Positions 61,062-64,000 of a stretch of DNA of 64,000 nucleotides are shown piece by piece; the stretch's first letter is position 1, and the number at the start of each line of letters is the position of its first letter. The translations under genes were made by a program, and so were the position numbers. The stretch lies in assembly GCF_003725795.1 (NCBI RefSeq), contig NZ_RBEE01000003.1, positions 62,001 through 126,000 of the forward strand. The letters are read 5' to 3'. Source of the stretch: Pedobacter jejuensis. GTDB taxonomy: Bacteria; Bacteroidota; Bacteroidia; Sphingobacteriales; Sphingobacteriaceae. The notes beneath the pieces were generated by a model. The model was not told where the DNA came from, ran no database searches, and saw nothing but the letters and a program-made list of their open reading frames with translations.

Positions 61062-63248
61062 TTAATAACAATCCATTAAAATCTGATTTCTGGACTGGTA
61101 GAATGATAAAGGATTATTGGTTTGAGTTGCACAGACTTCATCTAAAATAACAAGAATATCCTTTTGCATCGATAGTGAACCACAAATCATTACAACACCA
61201 CCGTTTAGTAAATTTTCTGCTATTAAAGCTGAATCTGAGGCGATGAGGTGGCTAACATATTGTTTTGATTCTGCTCTTGAATATGCTACATTTAATTTAC
61301 TTAATTTGGATTCCCGAAGCTTATTACTCAGAAATTCTTTAAATGGCTCGAATGAAGAGGCAGTTTGAAAACCACAATACAAGTGGCAGCTAATTTTATT
61401 TTTATTCTCATCTATCATCCCTAAAAAAGGAGCAATACCAGTACCGTTAGAAATCAAAATAAGTTTTGAAGCTTTTTCCGGAAAATTGAAATGTGGATTT
61501 TTTATGATTCTGGCTTTAAATCGATCAGCAGGTTTTAATCTATTCAAGAAACCTGAGCCTAAGCCATTTTCATGAAGTTTTACACTTAGTTGGATTGATT
61601 TATCTACAATTCCTATAGAATACAATCGCTCGCGGTGGTCGTTAGCAGGATAAATAGCCAATAAATCTCCAGATTTTGCCTTGTTTCTAATTGATGGTTT
61701 AAAATTAATTAAAATTGTATCTCCTGAGTTACTGTGTGATTTAACTGTAAATGCATTTAAGGATTTTTGATTTTCCTTCTCAAAATCTGAAAATTCAGCA
61801 AAAGAAATATTAGCTTTTTGCGACCAAGATTCTTGCCATAAAAGTAAATCTGCAGGCGACCTTTCATCAACCGTATGAATATCTATTAACGGTTTAGCCC
61901 AATTTTGTGCCGATAAAAGATTATGCACATCAAAAGCAAACTTGCAGAAATCAGGATATGCTTTAGAGCCAAAACCCAAAACCGAGAAATTTACCTGCTG
62001 CGTTTGAGGTGTTGTATTCACCAACGACATAAACTTATTTGCATTAGTCGGTGCTTCGCCATCGCCATAAGTTGATGTAAACACGATTATTTGTTCTGCC
62101 TTAGGATAAACAGAATAATTATTCAACGATGTTAAAAATGCCTTTTTGCCCTGCTTTAGTAACAAACTATGAACTGAAGAGGCATACCGTAGGGTTGAAC
62201 CATTTTCAGAACCAGTAAGCAATATATAAACACATTCTTCTTTCGCGTACTTATTCTTCGAACGTTTTGAAATTCTTTTTAAGGTTATTGCAAAGCCTGA
62301 ATAAATAAAAAAGAGAATGCTTAGTGATGCAATACCTAAAATAATAGACCATAGGATACTCGCTCTACCGGTATGAATTTTCATACTTAAATCTGCAACC
62401 AAAACAGAGAATGGATATTTTGTTTCAGCTAAAACAACACCGGTTATTTGATTTACAGCAATTTCTTTATCCTGTAATGTTAAAATAAAATAATCTTCAA
62501 TATCCTCCGAAAAAGGAAATTCTATAGTATGAACATCAGCATAATTAATGCTTCTAAAAATCTCGAAGTCTTTAACATTAATTTGGGCACCGCTTTTAAT
62601 TTTATCAAAATCAACTTCCACTCCTGCTTTAAAAGGTTTGATTATTCCAAGCGTATTTAACGATAAGTAAGTTCCGCTGATTGCTATTAGGAAGATAAAA
62701 ACCAACAATAGCCGACCAGCTACGGTATGGTAGTATTGTTTAGATCCGTCGTTTGGTATTTTGGCGAAAAACCGCTTAATACCTCGTTGACGTTTTACGA
62801 TAAGCAAAATCCCGGAAACCGAAATCAGAATCAGCAAAAATGCAGTTACGCTAATAAATATCCGTCCGGTTTCATGTAAGAATAAAGATCGGTGAAGCGT
62901 AGTTACCCATTGAAAAAATTCATTTTTTGCATCAGGTTTACCAAGTATTTCACCTGTCTTTGGGTCGATGTATGCCTTAAGGTCATCACCATTTTTATCG
63001 GTTCCTTCAATTAAAACAAACTGATTGTTTTCAACAGAAATTTTGGTGAGGCCTGGATATTTATCCCTAAGTACAGGAATAGATTGAGCAAGGGTTATTT
63101 CTTCAAGATTGCCTGCTGAAAAAGGTTTTGACCTTTCCACCACGGGCTCGAGCGATAAAATGGCACCCGTAGTGGATGCAAGCAAAAGAAAAAGAAAGGA
63201 AGATACTGCCAAAGCAAGATGACAGTATCTCCAAAAATTATTCATCAT
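61062..63248 (-). CDS. PepSY membrane protein fused to a flavodoxin/NADPH reductase module
   Basis: The 728-aa protein has N-terminal PepSY-TM architecture (helices near 12-32, 130-152, 176-200 and 300-325 with two periplasmic PepSY domains), a flavodoxin-like FMN domain (~338-480; TGSENGSTL, FTSTYGDGEAP, LGFGSKAYPDF), and a ferredoxin-NADP reductase part (RERLYSIGIVD for FAD, NGTGIAPFLGMI for NADP, CGFQTASSFE). Electrons from cytosolic NAD(P)H would cross the membrane via PepSY helices to periplasmic flavoproteins. It is translated 13 bp after the DUF2271 gene and 18 bp before apbE. Confidence 0.88.
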   Translation of the reverse strand: MMNNFWRYCHLALAVSSFLFLLLASTTGAILSLEPVVERSKPFSAGNLEEITLAQSIPVLRDKYPGLTKISVENNQFVLIEGTDKNGDDLKAYIDPKTGEILGKPDAKNEFFQWVTTLHRSLFLHETGRIFISVTAFLLILISVSGILLIVKRQRGIKRFFAKIPNDGSKQYYHTVAGRLLLVFIFLIAISGTYLSLNTLGIIKPFKAGVEVDFDKIKSGAQINVKDFEIFRSINYADVHTIEFPFSEDIEDYFILTLQDKEIAVNQITGVVLAETKYPFSVLVADLSMKIHTGRASILWSIILGIASLSILFFIYSGFAITLKRISKRSKNKYAKEECVYILLTGSENGSTLRYASSVHSLLLKQGKKAFLTSLNNYSVYPKAEQIIVFTSTYGDGEAPTNANKFMSLVNTTPQTQQVNFSVLGFGSKAYPDFCKFAFDVHNLLSAQNWAKPLIDIHTVDERSPADLLLWQESWSQKANISFAEFSDFEKENQKSLNAFTVKSHSNSGDTILINFKPSIRNKAKSGDLLAIYPANDHRERLYSIGIVDKSIQLSVKLHENGLGSGFLNRLKPADRFKARIIKNPHFNFPEKASKLILISNGTGIAPFLGMIDENKNKISCHLYCGFQTASSFEPFKEFLSNKLRESKLSKLNVAYSRAESKQYVSHLIASDSALIAENLLNGGVVMICGSLSMQKDILVILDEVCATQTNNPLSFYQSRNQILMDCY

Positions 63249-63261
63249 TAGCCTAAAAGAA

Positions 63262-63747
63262 TTAATTAGGACTAAAACGTACGTATCTTATAAAACCTGT
63301 ACCATCACTTTTTGCAGATAATGATTCAGTCGTTAATGGAATTTCAAGATCTTTAACATTATATTTTTGATCTTCAACTGCACTCTCAAAACGCAATTTG
63401 TATCCCGTATTAATTTTCGATTTATCAATTTCAATTACAGAAACACCACGATCGCCACCTGTTAAAGAAGCGCCAGTAATCGCACTAATATTTGCAGGTT
63501 TTTTAGCATTAAACTTATGCCATTCTTTTAAACTGTTGTACCATTTTTTATCAGAACCCAATACATAAAGCGTTTTTTCATACGCTCCTTTTGCATTAAT
63601 TAATGAAATAACGATGTAAGCGCCTTCGCCCATATAATTAGTCATTTGTATCATGCATTTGTATTTAGCAGTTTGTGCCAATGCGTGATTTGGTTTTATA
63701 AAAGCTAGCGCTAAAACCAGTAGAGATACTTTAAAAATATTATTCAT
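63262..63747 (-). CDS. DUF2271 periplasmic protein with flavinylation-like motif
   Basis: The 161-aa protein has a signal peptide (VSLLVLALAFIKPNHALAQ) and the DUF2271 beta-sandwich. At residues 91-96 it carries TGASLT, matching the [ST]GA[ST]x[ST] pattern at which ApbE attaches FMN in NqrC/RnfG-type proteins. With apbE and a PepSY flavoreductase in the same operon it is a good candidate periplasmic FMN carrier. The modification is inferred only. Confidence 0.85.
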   Translation of the reverse strand: MNNIFKVSLLVLALAFIKPNHALAQTAKYKCMIQMTNYMGEGAYIVISLINAKGAYEKTLYVLGSDKKWYNSLKEWHKFNAKKPANISAITGASLTGGDRGVSVIEIDKSKINTGYKLRFESAVEDQKYNVKDLEIPLTTESLSAKSDGTGFIRYVRFSPN

Positions 63748-63751
63748 TTCT

Positions 63752-64000
63752 TTATTTTAAAAAGCTAAGTGATACATTTCCTTTTGAAAGTGATTCATTT
63801 TCACTTGCTAAATCAAAGGCACTTTCATCAAAACTTGTTTTCGAATCTTTTTTAGCACCAATAGACAGCAAATATTTCAACATGGCATCATCTTTAGAAA
63901 TCATTGCAGCTTTATGTAACGCTGTGATGCCATTTTTATTTTTTGCATTAACATCTATTGATAAATCCTGAAAACGTTTAACTAGTGCAATATCACCTTT
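63752..64000 (-). CDS. Ankyrin-repeat protein (5' end beyond window)
   Basis: The last 82 residues of a leftward gene are present; its start lies beyond the right edge. One clear ankyrin repeat is visible (NAKNKNGITALHKAAMISKDDAMLKYLLSIGA), followed by a degenerate one ending SFLK. It lies 4 bp upstream of the DUF2271 gene, so it belongs to the same operon. Its full length and any signal peptide cannot be judged. Confidence 0.85.
   Translation of the reverse strand, partial: KGDIALVKRFQDLSIDVNAKNKNGITALHKAAMISKDDAMLKYLLSIGAKKDSKTSFDESAFDLASENESLSKGNVSLSFLK

Overview
This AT-rich window (roughly 36% GC by eye) reads as a chromosomal segment of a Bacteroidota bacterium, most likely Sphingobacteriaceae and Pedobacter-like. 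The evidence is that genes lack Shine-Dalgarno sites, Bacteroidota-type promoters occur (TTG/TTTG, about 19-23 nt, TAnnTTTG), and the families are typical of the phylum (DUF4296, TIGR02757, OmpP1/FadL-like barrels, MG2-like surface proteins, short DinB-DnaE cassette). The genus is an inference. Most of the window is ordinary core genome. I saw no phage, intact insertion sequence or CRISPR array.

Layout. 1-1.9 kb: a truncated conserved unknown gene, an inverted-repeat element, and a three-tRNA array (Pro, Pro, Ser) with terminator. 1.9-11.5 kb: PgpH-like HD phosphodiesterase, SPFH protein with a 55-aa ribbon-helix-helix partner, thiolase, two POT peptide transporters, dolichol-phosphate-mannose-like glycosyltransferase. 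11.5-17.6 kb: YdeI-like protein, a DinB-DnaE translesion cassette, YciF-like ferritin-fold stress protein. 17.6-25.7 kb: NarL-type regulator, Crp-like regulator, TIGR02757, trans-sulfuration enzyme, proS, Gly/Tyr-rich lipoprotein, outer-membrane barrel. 25.7-33.5 kb: MG2-like protein, UbiD, Dps, LysM protein, uridine kinase. 33.5-43 kb: 3-oxoacid CoA-transferase, sugar dehydrogenase, mutS2, DUF4296, yggS-GNAT-aspartate kinase run, THUMP-like methyltransferase. 43-47.1 kb: cold-shock protein, peroxiredoxin and an extracytoplasmic-stress module. 47.2-64 kb: purB, nfu, IMPase, lgt, mtaB, ubiX, OmpA lipoprotein, RRM protein, a second MG2-like protein, xth, msrA, and a periplasmic flavin/electron-transfer cluster (apbE, PepSY-flavoreductase, DUF2271, ankyrin).

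The most interesting unit is 44.3-47.1 kb. An ECF sigma factor is followed 8 nt later by a membrane protein that joins an anti-sigma-like cytoplasmic N-terminus, one transmembrane helix and a periplasmic trypsin-like protease. On the other side lie three tandem paralogous Asp/Thr-rich small lipoproteins. The motif GGGTTAC-N13/14-nnGnATTAA occurs four times in about 430 bp: twice in tandem facing the sigma gene and once in front of each of the first two lipoproteins. This looks like an autoregulated envelope-stress circuit in which protease and anti-sigma are one polypeptide.

Second-tier signals are a candidate ~70-nt small RNA at 53.7 kb (UUCG-capped hairpin plus terminator), a flavinylation-like TGAS-x-T motif in the DUF2271 protein beside an ApbE with Asn where the metal Asp is expected, a ~200-bp nested inverted-repeat element beside the tRNA array, and a Cys-rich small protein whose GTG start appears nearly leaderless.
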